A DNA stretch of 64,000 nt from Streptomyces sp. NBC_00377. GTDB lineage: Bacteria; Actinomycetota; Actinomycetes; Streptomycetales; Streptomycetaceae. The position numbers and the translations under genes were made by a program. The stretch lies in the NCBI RefSeq assembly GCF_036075115.1, contig NZ_CP107958.1, positions 6,138,001 to 6,202,000 on the forward strand, written 5' to 3'. The stretch's first letter is position 1. Each line of letters starts with the position of its first letter. The notes under the pieces are model-generated. The model made no database searches and was not told the origin of the DNA. It saw only the letters and a list, made by a program, of their open reading frames with translations. Shown in pieces: positions 25,387-33,968 of this stretch.

Positions 25387-26029
25387 TGCTTCCCCCAGTA
25401 GCCCGCACGGTGGCCTCAAAGCTGACTGAGGATACGGGGTGGCAGGCTCACAGCCGCGTACGCGTACCGCCGTTGAAGCCCAGTGGCGGTGGTGGGTTGG
25501 ATGGGTTGCCTGCTGGAATGACACCCAGACGCAGGCTCGGCTCGCACTCATGGGAGCAGCCCGCGGACTCCCGGGCGAACTGGAGCCGGCGAAAGCCAGC
25601 GGCGGCCCCGGCGACGTCCGTATCGGTCCGGTAGATGAATTGACCATCCATGTCCGGTGATGAGCTCGACCTGAGCCGGTGGTCTGAGGCGTCACCCCTT
25701 GAAAATAAGTGGGCTGTCCAGTCTCTGAGTCGGTACGATCCGCCTGGCTATGAGTCGTTTAGCGGCCCAAGACGTCGCGCTCGGGTTCGCCCCGACGCGG
25801 AAACCCCGGTTCGAATCCGGGCCGTGGCCACCCCTGGCGCGTCTGTCCCTGTCCCGGTCGGGGCCGAGTCCTAGCGGCGATTTGGCCTCAGTTGGCGATC
25901 GTGTTGCTCGGGAGGCCGGTGGAGCCTCAACCCCGGAGTCAAGGTGCCCCGCCGGCCTGCCCTCTCGATGCGAACTACGGGCGGGGCGTTTGCTGAGGCC
26001 TGCAAGCCAGGCCAGGAGGCTTGCCAGGG
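25387..26029. other. No supportable gene; tRNA T-arm-like sequence at 25805-25830
   Basis: The only structured item I see is CCCGG-TTCGAAT-CCGGG (25805-25821) followed by CCGTGGC, which looks like a tRNA T-arm plus acceptor strand on the plus strand. No matching 5' half lies upstream, so it may be another tRNA 3' fragment used as an att site, or chance. Confidence 0.4.
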
Positions 26030-26248
26030 TCAGGCACGGGCAGTGCTGGTCGGCGCAGTTGCTGTACTCCGCTGCTGTACAGCGCGGCCCGCCATAAGCG
26101 TGGTCACCAGCGCGAGGGCGTCCAAATAGGCGCTCAGGGCATTGGCGGCCACGCTCCATGTCATCACGATGATGACCACCAGCACTGTGATCACCCACGG
26201 CTTTGCGCCGAGGTTTGACAGGCCGTACGGGGTAAGGGGCACACTCAT
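26030..26248 (-). CDS. Small membrane protein of the element
   Basis: A 72-aa protein with one long or two short hydrophobic helices (WVITVLVVIIVMTWSVAANA then YLDALALVTTLMAGRAV). GGAGG lies 8 nt upstream of ATG 26248. Small hydrophobic proteins of this sort (Spd/transfer-accessory-like) are common on actinomycete conjugative elements; I cannot assign it to a named family. Confidence 0.55.
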   Translation of the reverse strand: MSVPLTPYGLSNLGAKPWVITVLVVIIVMTWSVAANALSAYLDALALVTTLMAGRAVQQRSTATAPTSTARA

Positions 26249-26876
26249 GCTGGGAACCTCCAAAGGGTTCGTTGCCCACTTCGTCGTCTCGCCGGCAAGC
26301 CTGTGCGACGGAGTGGGCGTTCTCGTATGCCCATAGTGGGCGGGCCTAACGGACCCTTGTCAATTCACTGGTTGCTGAGCAATGAGCAGTCCAATTGGTC
26401 TGGCAGTTGAAAGCACGTGGCTGAACCGACCAAGTTGGTGAGCAGCAAGCACTCCTCCACCTGTGGAACGGAAGGCACCTTCCTACAAGTGCCGAAAGAT
26501 GGCGACGAGTTGGAGTCTTTGACCGAGGGAGGATTTTCGACCTTTCCCGCTCAGTCGACAGTAAACGTGACCCTTATCACGCATCGCCAGACACAGGTAA
26601 GTCGCAGTTCAAGTCGGCGGAGCCTCCAAGACCGATGCCCGAATCGAGGCGACGGGCACGGGGCGCCAGTGAGAGCGGTGCCCTACCAAACCGCAGCTTT
26701 AGAGATCGTGCTCATCCTTATCAGGTCGATCACGGGTAGCTGACGGCATCTATCAACTCGCTTGCGGCCTCGAATGATCGTCCGCCTGGAGCCGGGACTG
26801 ACCGCTGCTGTCCGCGCTTGTTGGTGTCAGCCGTTGGTGTCAGGTGTCAGGGCACCTCTTGACAGATCGTCCCAAG
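26249..26876. other. Intergenic stretch without supportable gene
   Basis: About 630 bp with mixed base composition. A GTG-started frame at 26417-26743 reads into Ser/Arg-rich sequence with no recognisable motif, so I do not call it. Confidence 0.5.
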
Positions 26877-27170
26877 TCAGCGTTCGCCGTGTCCGGGTGC
26901 CGTGAGATCCACCCATATCCAAGGCTTGCGGTGCCACGTACGCACTTCGCCTATGACGAGGTCAATGGTCGTCCCCACAGGCGGCAGCTCCTGGGCGAGT
27001 CGCTTCACTCCAGGTTCGCTCTTGCGGCGAATCAGGTCCATTGAGGCGCCCACGGGTTCGTAGTCGTTCAGTTCCGCCATGAGGCCCCATGGCTCGTGAC
27101 TGGTGATCGTTGCTTGGACGGTCTCGCCCTGACGAAGCTCGCTGAGGGGACGCCTCGACTCATCTGCCAT
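26877..27170 (-). CDS. S1/OB-fold-like small protein
   Basis: A 97-aa protein resembling a single S1 RNA-binding domain: LRQGETVQATITSHEPWGLM (strands 1-3), ASMDLIRRKSEP, then PVGTTIDLVIGEVRTWHRKP and WIWVDLT (last strands). S1 domains bind single-stranded RNA. Start is ATG 27170 (MADESRRPLSEL) with GAGGAGGG about 11 nt upstream. It could modulate translation or RNA stability, but this is inference. It lies divergent from the 27367 gene inside the element. Confidence 0.6.
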   Translation of the reverse strand: MADESRRPLSELRQGETVQATITSHEPWGLMAELNDYEPVGASMDLIRRKSEPGVKRLAQELPPVGTTIDLVIGEVRTWHRKPWIWVDLTAPGHGER

Positions 27171-27366
27171 GGCGGCATCATCCCTCCTCAGCCCACCACT
27201 CTCCCCAGCTCCCATCCCGTCCGCCGTCGACCCACACACCGTGGAGCGGGCGTGGTTCCTGGCGTCCGCGCGCCGCGCGCTGGTCCGTCTGCGCCTGGCC
27301 GCCGACATTCCCACCCCCCAGCACATCCGACGTGAGTGAAGGAGACAGTACGACCCCGAGAACGCC

Positions 27367-27636
27367 ATGGAGATCCTCGCCATCGTCGAGAGCCTGCCGG
27401 CCGCACTGACGTCGGTGGCGAACGTGATGAAGATCCTCGCGGAGCGCTCCGACTCGGAGTTCCCGCTGGAGAAGGAGGTCGCGGACGGCTTCAACGACAT
27501 CTTCGGCGCCCTGATGAGCGCCGTCGCGGTCGCCGAAGACATGGGCCCGCTGTTCCGGCAGGCCCATGAGCAGGACATCGCCCGTCACGAGGACCCCCGC
27601 AACGGCCCCGAGGCTGAGAAGGGCTGGAACGTCTAA
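27367..27636 (+). CDS. Small helical protein upstream of traB remnant
   Basis: An 89-aa acidic, helical protein (MEILAIVESLPAALTSVANV; EVADGFNDIFGALMSAVAVA). GAAGGAGA lies upstream. It ends 2 bp before the traB remnant start, as do small genes preceding traB in many AICEs, so it probably belonged to a transfer operon. Appears intact. Confidence 0.65.
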   Translation: MEILAIVESLPAALTSVANVMKILAERSDSEFPLEKEVADGFNDIFGALMSAVAVAEDMGPLFRQAHEQDIARHEDPRNGPEAEKGWNV

Positions 27637-27638
27637 CC

Positions 27639-28411
27639 ATGAGCAGCACCGCCACCGCCAAGAAGCAGCACGTCAGCAGTGGCCCGGTGCTGGACTGGGC
27701 GGCCGGTCACGGACCCGTGACCGGCGCCCTGTCCGCCACCACCGGAGCCTTCGCCCTCGCCACCACCGGAGCCGCCACCGCCACGCCGGATCGGCCGGCC
27801 TGCCCTGGGTCCTGCCCGCCCTCAAGGGCGAGCTGAAGACCGCGGACGACAAGCCCGTGCGGTCCGGGGTCGACTGGCTTGCGGGCACCTATGAAGAGGC
27901 GCTGGTCATGTTGGATGCGGTGCTGGACATCGGTCTGCATCGCAAGAAGGCGTATCAGGACCTGCTGCCCAAGGCGAACACGGACCTGTTGCCGATTAGC
28001 GCGAAGATCCCGCAGATCTTGCTGGTCGTCGACGAAGGTGCCGAGATCCTGGTCAGCACCGACCGGCAGATGAAGGAACTCGCGAAGAAGATCCTGGAAG
28101 TCATCCGGATGCTGCGCGCCATGGGCATCCGCACCGTCCTCACCGCCCTGGGGGCGACCGGCAGCGTGCTGGGCAACCTGATGATCCGCCGCGAGGGCAA
28201 GGTGCGCGTCGCCCTCACCGGTGGCGAGACCGAGGGGATGGACCTGGGGAAGATGTTCCCCGGCCGCCGCGGACTGCGCGTGGAGCAGGCCCCGTACAAG
28301 GGAGCCGGGTTCATGGGCACCCCGGAGTCGCCGGCCGCGCTGTTCAAGGCGTGGCGGATCCTCCCGAACCAGATCCGGGAGATGTCCACCCGCTCGACCC
28401 GGAGGCGGTAA
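27639..28411 (+). pseudogene. traB: traB/FtsK-SpoIIIE-type transfer gene, internally deleted
   Basis: The start (MSSTATAKKQHVSSGPVLDW) and about 50 codons are intact. After about 27790 homology continues in another frame at GLPWVLPALKGELKTADDKP, through the Walker B region ILLVVDEGAEILVS, GIRTVLTALGATGSVLGNLM and MFPGRRGLRVEQAPYKGAGF, ending near AALFKAWRILPNQIRE. The segment that should carry TM helices and the Walker A loop is gone, as is the C-terminal DNA-recognition part. In Streptomyces this ATPase pumps double-stranded plasmid DNA between hyphae; this copy cannot function. Confidence 0.85.
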
Positions 28412-29052
28412 AGGCCCTGATTGTCACAGCGTCTCCGCGGTATCGGGCGCTGGTGCGGCAGGCGGCTTCTACTGGGCTGCGCCAGGGCGAGCTGTTCGGC
28501 CTGGAAGTTGGGGAGCAGTCCGAGACCGTCACGGTTGGGCAGCAACTGATCGGACCTGACATAGGTGTGCCGTACTTGGGTGAGCCGAAGACCAAGCAGA
28601 GCTACAGAGCAGTGCCCCAGGGGCAGTCCGTCGTCGACGAGATCGAGCGCCACCGGAGAGACTTCCCGCCCAGGGGCGTGTATATCGAGGACCGGACGAA
28701 CCCTCGTAAGCCCGTGTGGCGTCATGCCCGCTTGCTGTACACGAGCCAGACGGGTGGCGCGATCCGGCGCGGCAGCTGGGCGAGGCTGTGGGCCCGCAAC
28801 ATCGAGCGGGCGAACGCCTACCTGATGAAGTCCGGCAGCAAGGTACGCGTCCCTGAGGGCACGACGCTTCACGACCTGCGTCACTTCTACGCCTCCGTAC
28901 TGATCAAGAACGGGGCTACACCGAAGCAAGTTCAGATGCGCCTCGGTCACGCTAAGCCATCGATCACGTTGAACGTCTACACGCATCTATGGGAGGCGGA
29001 CGTGGATCGGACAGCCGACATGATGGAAGCCGTTCTGAACGACGTGCCCTGA
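28381..29052 (+). pseudogene. int: Tyrosine recombinase catalytic domain, N-terminus lost
   Basis: About 220 residues of phage-type integrase. Catalytic positions are visible: Arg in TGLRQGELFGLEV, His-x-x-Arg in LHDLRHFYASVLIKNG, His in RLGHAKPSITLNVYTHLWEA, with the Tyr nucleophile in VYTHLW. The arm-binding and core-binding N-terminal domains are absent; the catalytic part is fused out of frame to the end of the traB remnant at about 28385, evidence of a deletion joining two distant genes. It lies 64 bp from the right att repeat, for which it was probably the integrase. Confidence 0.85.
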
Positions 29053-29064
29053 GAGTGCCCTGAG
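29044..29064. repeat. Candidate integrase arm-type sites, right end
   Basis: GTGCCCTGAG at 29044-29053 and 29055-29064, 11 bp apart, overlapping the integrase stop codon. It mirrors the pair at 23475-23495. Confidence 0.5.
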
Positions 29065-29107
29065 GGCATGAAGTACGGCTGACTTCCCAGGTAGGGAGGC
29101 AGCCGTA

Positions 29108-29136
29108 CACCCTGTGGGGGGTGCCGTCCTCTTGTG
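29108..29136. repeat. Right attachment-site repeat (attR)
   Basis: CACCCTGTG followed by the 20-bp core identical to 23366-23385. Only a short CACCC/GGGTG hairpin remains here, because the left terminator arm was not duplicated. Confidence 0.8.
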
Positions 29137-29277
29137 GTTTTCGGCGGAGTGGCTGGAAGTCGATCACCTGATGTGATGGTGAGGCGGCGGCTGAAGGTTT
29201 CAGCACGTAATCCACGCGCTACTTTCTGTAGTCATCGGTGGCCGAAGGGGCTGCCGGGCTCTCAGAAGGGTGTAGCG

Positions 29278-29694
29278 ATGAAGAGGGCTTTCCTTGGGGT
29301 TGTGGCGGCAGGCCTGATGGTGGCTGGGGTGGGGACTTCGGTGGCCGACTCGTGGCACAAGGTCGGCTCCATGAGCACCACCGGTGCTGACTTCTTGGAG
29401 GGGCGGTACCGCTTCAACTCGTCGGAGCGTAACCATGGCTCTTTCGAGTGGGAAGGCAAGTTGCGTGACACGAAGGTGGCGGATGGCCACAACGTTTACG
29501 TGATGGTGCGTGTCGAGTCACATGCTTGGTCGCGATACAAAGGCAAGCAGGGAAAAACCGTCACCTTGCACCACTCGAATTGGGATGGAGCTCAGCTCTA
29601 CACCGATGATGCGGAGATGAAGGTTTGTCGCGATCGGGGAAGCCTGAGGCCTGACAACTGTTCTCGCACTAAGCCTTTTTCGAACCCGCGCTAA
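29278..29694 (+). CDS. Small secreted protein upstream of ABC exporter
   Basis: A 138-aa precursor with a Sec signal peptide (MKRAFLGVVAAGLMVAGVGT, cleavage probably after SVA near residue 23). The mature part is about 115 residues, Trp/Tyr/His-rich (SMSTTGADFLEGRYRF; SHAWSRYKGKQGKTVTLHHS), and ends with a conserved-looking VCRDRGSLRPDNCSRTKPF whose two Cys could form a disulfide. GAAGGG lies upstream of ATG 29278. A hairpin separates it from the ABC genes 65 bp later. I do not know the family; a toxin/bacteriocin-like or signalling role is only inferred from the neighbours. Confidence 0.75.
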   Translation: MKRAFLGVVAAGLMVAGVGTSVADSWHKVGSMSTTGADFLEGRYRFNSSERNHGSFEWEGKLRDTKVADGHNVYVMVRVESHAWSRYKGKQGKTVTLHHSNWDGAQLYTDDAEMKVCRDRGSLRPDNCSRTKPFSNPR

Positions 29695-29712
29695 AGGGTC
29701 TGCTGAACCACA

Positions 29713-29738
29713 GAGCCCAGATGCCTGCATCTGGGCTC
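29713..29738 (+). terminator. Hairpin between secreted-protein gene and ABC genes
   Basis: Perfect 11-bp stem GAGCCCAGATG/CATCTGGGCTC with a 4-nt loop, 18 bp after the stop codon. It may be a partial terminator that makes the small protein far more abundant than the transporter. Confidence 0.75.
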
Positions 29739-29758
29739 GTTCTCACAGGGGAACCACA

Positions 29759-30445
29759 ATCAACGCATCAGACGCCCTGTCCGCCACGGATATTGACCTT
29801 TTCTATGGCGAGACCCTAGCTGTCAAAAGCGCCAGAATCAGCCTACGTCGTGGTGAGGTCGCGGCGATCACTGGGCAGAGTGGCTCGGGTAAGTCCTCGC
29901 TTCTGTACTGCCTCGCAGGCGTGTTGCCTGTGGCACGAGGTGAAGTGCGGTTCGATGGACGTGTTCTCGGTGAACTCGATGATCAAGAACTCAGCGCGCT
30001 GCGCCGAGAGCGCTTCGGATTCGTTTTTCAGTACGGAGAGCTACTTCCGGAGTTGACGATCGAGGAGAACACGGCGCTGCCTCTCCGTCTGGCCGGGCAC
30101 CGAAAGGCGGCAGCGCTGACGGCCGCCGGGGAAGTGCTGAGCCGGCTAGGTCTTGCCGACCTCCGACAGCGGCGGCCTTCACAAGTCTCTGGAGGTCAGA
30201 GTCAACGCGTCGCAGTCGCACGGGCGTTGGTGCATCAGCCGGCAGTGGTGTTTGCCGACGAGCCAACAGGATCCCTGGACAGCGCTAACGCTACAGCTGT
30301 GCTAGACGAGTTCCTGTCCCTAGCTCGTTCTCAGGGAACTGCCGTGATACTCGTCACGCACGATGCTCAAGTGGCCTCCCGGGCGGACAGCCAGTACGTA
30401 ATGCGTGATGGCGTTCTGTCGGTACTGGCACGGGAGGCGGCATGA
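29759..30445 (+). CDS. ABC transporter ATP-binding protein, non-canonical start
   Basis: A LolD/MacB-type ATPase. Walker A is GQSGSGKSS (codons from about 29873), Q-loop FVFQYGELLPELTIEEN, signature VSGGQSQRVAVARALVHQP, Walker B VVFADEPTGSLDSA, and switch His VILVTHDAQVA. No ATG, GTG or TTG exists in frame upstream of Walker A; the first is GTG 29921, which would delete it. The frame is open from the previous gene, and AGGGG lies 6 nt before ATC 29759, so I place the start there tentatively (CTG 29777 or ATT 29792 are options). Either a rare start codon is used or the gene has lost its start. Its stop overlaps the permease ATG. Confidence 0.75.
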   Translation: MNASDALSATDIDLFYGETLAVKSARISLRRGEVAAITGQSGSGKSSLLYCLAGVLPVARGEVRFDGRVLGELDDQELSALRRERFGFVFQYGELLPELTIEENTALPLRLAGHRKAAALTAAGEVLSRLGLADLRQRRPSQVSGGQSQRVAVARALVHQPAVVFADEPTGSLDSANATAVLDEFLSLARSQGTAVILVTHDAQVASRADSQYVMRDGVLSVLAREAA

Positions 30446-32739
30446 GTACGTTTCTCCTGGGGCTACGGCTGTTGTTTGGCAGCGGGCGTGGCAACCGCGT
30501 GCGGTTCTTCCTGATGGTTGCAGGCAGTGCTGTCGGTGTGGCTTGCCTAGGCATGGTGCTTGCAATTCCTGGGATCCTCGCTGCTCAGGACGGACGCAAG
30601 GCTGCGCGTGAGGCAAATTGCCCTCGTGATGACCGGCGGGGCTGCTTGGATGCGGACACCGCTCCGCTTGAACTTCATCTGACTGACCCATTCGGTTCGC
30701 GACCTATGACTCGCGTCTTCTATGCGCCGGGTGCATTTTCCATCGACCCTCCGCCCGGCTTGAAGAAACTGCCCGGTCCCGGGGATGTGTTCCTATCGCC
30801 GAAGCTGCACGAGGAGCTTAAAAAGGAGTCTGGCCTCACTCAGCTCCTGCCGGGACGAGAACGGGGGAAAATCGGTAGGGAAGGACTGGCCCACCCAGAT
30901 GAGCTGTTCGCATACATCGGTGTCGACCGTGACCAGTTGAAGGACGGATCTCCGGTTACGACCTTCGGACAACCGTACACAAACGACGAAACGGTTGAGC
31001 CTTCGACGCTGGACATTGTGCGGTTCACGCTTGCAGGCGTTGTGTTGCTTCCGCTGGCCGTCTACCTGTCCGTGTGTGCTCGCTTGTCTGCGGCGGCGCG
31101 CGCCCGTCGGCTCGCCGCCCTGCGGCTGATCGGTCTGAGCAAAAAGGACGTTCAGCGCGTCAATGCGGCTGAGACGGTCGTCGCGGCGTTGCTCGGGGCG
31201 GTGCTCGGCCTAGGTGTCTATGCTGTGGCCAATCAACTTGTTTCCCGTATTGGCCTTCCTGGATTCAGATGGTTCCCATCCGATGGCGCGTTGTCCATGC
31301 CAACGACCCTGGTGTGCCTTTTTGGTTGTCCTGCACTGGCTTGGTTCGCGGGTGTGGTAGGGGCAAGAAAGGCTGCTAGCAATCCGCTGGCCGTAAGAAG
31401 TGCTGCACCGGAAAAGTCGCCCGCCAAGTGGGGATTGTTGCCACTCCTGCCAGGACTGGGCATCGTCGCCGGATACTGCGTGGCCGGGGCAACAGGGCAC
31501 GTACCACGGGACACTTCAGTCTCGTCGATTCTGATGCCGCTCGCCGTCGTCCTCATTGGTGTCGGAATCGTTCTATCCCTCCCCGTCATGTCGCGGAGTC
31601 TGGCTCGAAAGGTGGCGCACAGTAGCCGCTCGCTGTCTCTCGGCTTGGCTATGAGGCGCAATGAAGTCGAGCCGGGCGGGGCTCTCCGAGTCGCAACTGG
31701 ACTGGTGCTAGTGGTCTACGCGGCATCCTTGGCGCAAGGAGTACTCATTGAATTGGATCAGGTTTCCAAGAATACTTCTCCAGTCCAGACGTACAGCCTT
31801 CAACTCGACGGGATTTCACAAAAGAAGCAACGGGCCTTTGAAGAAGTGGCGGGAGTGCAGGGCCACCTGGTTGAGGCGCGATCGTGGAGCAATCTTAACC
31901 TTGAAGAGTGGCAACATTCCGCCGGTATTCTGATCGCCACGTGCGCTCAACTGCAAAGGGTGGCGCCCATGACGAAGGGGTGTGTGGACGGGCGTCCCAC
32001 ACGATTGCTGCTTCCGGAGCAGCCCTACGACGAGGCCAGTAGACCGGGAGCGGTCTATCCATTCCATCTCTACGGTCAAGGTGGTCAACGCCGGGTTGTC
32101 GAGATGCGAGTGCCGGAGGAGGAAATTCGCTATCACGATAGCGCGGCAATTCCCATTGCCAGTAGCGGTGATGTGCTCCTCCCGCCTTCCTTTTTCCCCG
32201 CCGGATTTCGTCCTGAGGGTGCCACTCTAGTTCTCCTCAGCAGTTCACAGCCCTCCACTGTCCGGGCCGTACTCGATAACATTGGTGGTGTCGATCCGAC
32301 GGCTGAGGTGGTTACCCCAGGAGTGGTGGTTACCGCCCTTCAGCAGATCACCGTGGTCAAGACCATCCTGGGTATGGGTATGGTCCTCGGCCTCATCATT
32401 GGCGTAGCCGCTTACCTCGTTGCTGCCACGGACCGCGCGGTCGAACGTCGACCGCAGGTGACTGCCCTGTCCCTGCTGGGGGCGCGGCCGCGTACGTTGC
32501 GGGCTGTGCAGGTGGCGCAAGTTGTGTTGCCGCTGGCGGTAGGCCTTGTGCTGGCGGTCGTGGCCGGGAAGGCAGCCGAGTCCAGTTACCTCGTCACCGG
32601 TGGTGGCCAGGTCTTCTGGGACGGGGCTGGATTGCCGTTGCTCTTGGCCTGCGCACTTGGGGTCGTGGCGATTGCCGCTGTCGGATCCTTGCCCTTGATC
32701 GGGCGGCGTATCGACCCGGAGTTGATTCGGCGGGATTGA
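30442..32739 (+). CDS. FtsX-like ABC transporter permease
   Basis: A 765-aa permease of the MacB/FtsX type. An N-terminal TM (FFLMVAGSAVGVACLGMVLA) precedes an extracellular region, then three TM helices (FTLAGVVLLPLAVYLSVCAR onward), two central TMs, another TM (VATGLVLVVYAASLAQGVLI), a second large extracellular region with a CAQL..KGC cysteine pair, and three C-terminal TMs (GMGMVLGLIIGVAAYLVAAT). The layout matches bacteriocin- or peptide-associated permeases. It overlaps the ATPase gene by 4 bp. Lower GC than its neighbours suggests acquisition. Substrate unknown; the upstream secreted protein is the natural candidate. Confidence 0.88.
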   Translation: MSTFLLGLRLLFGSGRGNRVRFFLMVAGSAVGVACLGMVLAIPGILAAQDGRKAAREANCPRDDRRGCLDADTAPLELHLTDPFGSRPMTRVFYAPGAFSIDPPPGLKKLPGPGDVFLSPKLHEELKKESGLTQLLPGRERGKIGREGLAHPDELFAYIGVDRDQLKDGSPVTTFGQPYTNDETVEPSTLDIVRFTLAGVVLLPLAVYLSVCARLSAAARARRLAALRLIGLSKKDVQRVNAAETVVAALLGAVLGLGVYAVANQLVSRIGLPGFRWFPSDGALSMPTTLVCLFGCPALAWFAGVVGARKAASNPLAVRSAAPEKSPAKWGLLPLLPGLGIVAGYCVAGATGHVPRDTSVSSILMPLAVVLIGVGIVLSLPVMSRSLARKVAHSSRSLSLGLAMRRNEVEPGGALRVATGLVLVVYAASLAQGVLIELDQVSKNTSPVQTYSLQLDGISQKKQRAFEEVAGVQGHLVEARSWSNLNLEEWQHSAGILIATCAQLQRVAPMTKGCVDGRPTRLLLPEQPYDEASRPGAVYPFHLYGQGGQRRVVEMRVPEEEIRYHDSAAIPIASSGDVLLPPSFFPAGFRPEGATLVLLSSSQPSTVRAVLDNIGGVDPTAEVVTPGVVVTALQQITVVKTILGMGMVLGLIIGVAAYLVAATDRAVERRPQVTALSLLGARPRTLRAVQVAQVVLPLAVGLVLAVVAGKAAESSYLVTGGGQVFWDGAGLPLLLACALGVVAIAAVGSLPLIGRRIDPELIRRD

Positions 32740-32893
32740 TCGGCCCTGGCGCTGCATGCTGACTGCTGCCCGCATCGTCGGCACTGGATGCCGTACTGGA
32801 TGCCGTACGGGAGGCCCTCCTCCAGGGGCCACACCAGCCGACTTCGTACACGTGTGCGGCTGGGCCGCGGTGCGGGCAGGGAGGTGCCGGGGC

Positions 32894-33832
32894 TCAGGCA
32901 TTGAGGGCGCCGTAGGACACCCCGGTCAGCTGCTCGGAGGAGGCCCACAGCAGCTCACCCGCCCGGTCGTCGACGGTCCAGGGCGCTCGCCTCGACGACC
33001 CGGGCGCCCCGCGCCACATCGCGAGGGACGGCCCGGTGAACGAGTCCGGGCGGACCCCGGGTGCGGTCGCCGCGTGAAGGGCCGGCAGCGCACCGGCCTC
33101 GGCGGGCTGGGCGAAGACCCGGTTGCCGAGCGCCATCAGCCGCTCGGCCCCCCGACGTCCCTCGGCGCGCGGCCCGGCCGTCTGGAGGTTGGTCGCCGCG
33201 TATCCCGGATGCGCGGCCGCCGCGACGACATCCGCCCCGGCCGCGCCGAGTCTGCGCGCCAGCTCGTGCGTGAAGAGCAGGTTGGCGGTCTTGGAACGGC
33301 CGTAGGCAACCCAACGGCGTTACCGTTTTTCGGAGTTGAGATCGCCCGGGTCGATGTTGCCGAGCAGGTGGGCCATGCTGGAGACGGTCACGACCCGAGC
33401 GCCAGCCGGTCGGTCCTGCGCGGCGAGCAGCGTGGGCAGCAACAGCCCGGTGAGGGCGAAGTGCCCGAGATGGTTGACCCCGAACTGCGTCTCGAACCCG
33501 TCGACGGTGGTGCCGTACGGCAGCGCCATCACGCCCGCGTTGTTGACGAGCAGGTCGAGCCGCTCGTACGGCAGCGCCTCCGCGAACTCCCGCATCGAGG
33601 CGAGGTCCCCGAGGTCGAGCGGCCGCAACTCGACCTCTGCGTAAGGCACTTCACCGCGCAGTAGCCGTACGGCCTCCTGGCCCCGTGTCTCGCTCCGGCA
33701 GGCGAGCACCACCCGCGCCCCCTTGCGGGCCAGCTCACGTGCGGTGATGTACCCGAGGCCACTGTTGGCCCCGGTCACGACGGCGGTGCGCCCGCTCTGA
33801 TCGGGGATGTCGTGCGCGCTCCAGCCGGACAT
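32894..33832 (-). pseudogene. Short-chain dehydrogenase, nonsense and frameshift mutations
   Basis: About 313 codons of an SDR. N-terminal part is intact: RTAVVTGANSGLGYITAREL (NADP-binding TGxxxGxG), LDLLVNNAGVMALPYGTT, VVTVSSMAHL with the catalytic Ser. Then TAA at 33322-33320 (codon 171) replaces what should be Tyr in RRYRRW-type sequence, one substitution from TAC. After it the frame continues with VAYGRSKTANLLF (catalytic YxxxK) to the end. Near 33000 two compensating 1-base shifts seem to scramble RVVEASA into GSSRRAP. Recently dead gene bordering the accessory block. Confidence 0.85.
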
Positions 33833-33968
33833 GGCCGTACTCCCTCCGCAGTGTGCGTGCAGCCTACGGCGCTCCCGGCCGCCCCGCCCCGCACGCACCC
33901 CTCACCCGGCGCAGGGGCTCGGGCCGAGGTCGGACGGGCGGGTTGCTGTACGAAGCCGGCAGTACGGG

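Larger units (their letters stand above)
23356..29136. mobile_element. Decayed AICE-type integrative element
   Basis: About 5.8 kb flanked by imperfect direct repeats of the ppdK terminator: CACCCTGTG, then C on the left only, then an identical 20-nt core GGGGGTGCCGTCCTCTTGTG. A tyrosine-recombinase catalytic domain ends 64 bp before the right repeat, the usual int-next-to-att arrangement. Inside are a collapsed traB/FtsK gene, a second integrase remnant with a tRNA-Arg 3' fragment, and small accessory genes. No Walker A of TraB, no integrase N-terminus, excisionase or replication gene survives, so it should be immobile. It looks like two superimposed elements, one older and tRNA-targeted. 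Confidence 0.8.

Noticed and set aside
25805..25830. Functional tRNA gene on plus strand
   Set aside because: Only a T-arm and acceptor-like strand exist; no matching 5' acceptor strand, D-arm or anticodon arm upstream.
26417..26743. GTG-started open frame of 108 codons
   Set aside because: No recognisable motif, low-complexity Ser/Arg second half and no ribosome-binding site; left as intergenic.
29278..29694. Lactococcin 972 family bacteriocin
   Set aside because: The genomic layout is similar, but the mature sequence lacks the family's Trp/Tyr-Ser-Asn-His pattern and has a two-Cys C-terminus; kept as unknown secreted protein.
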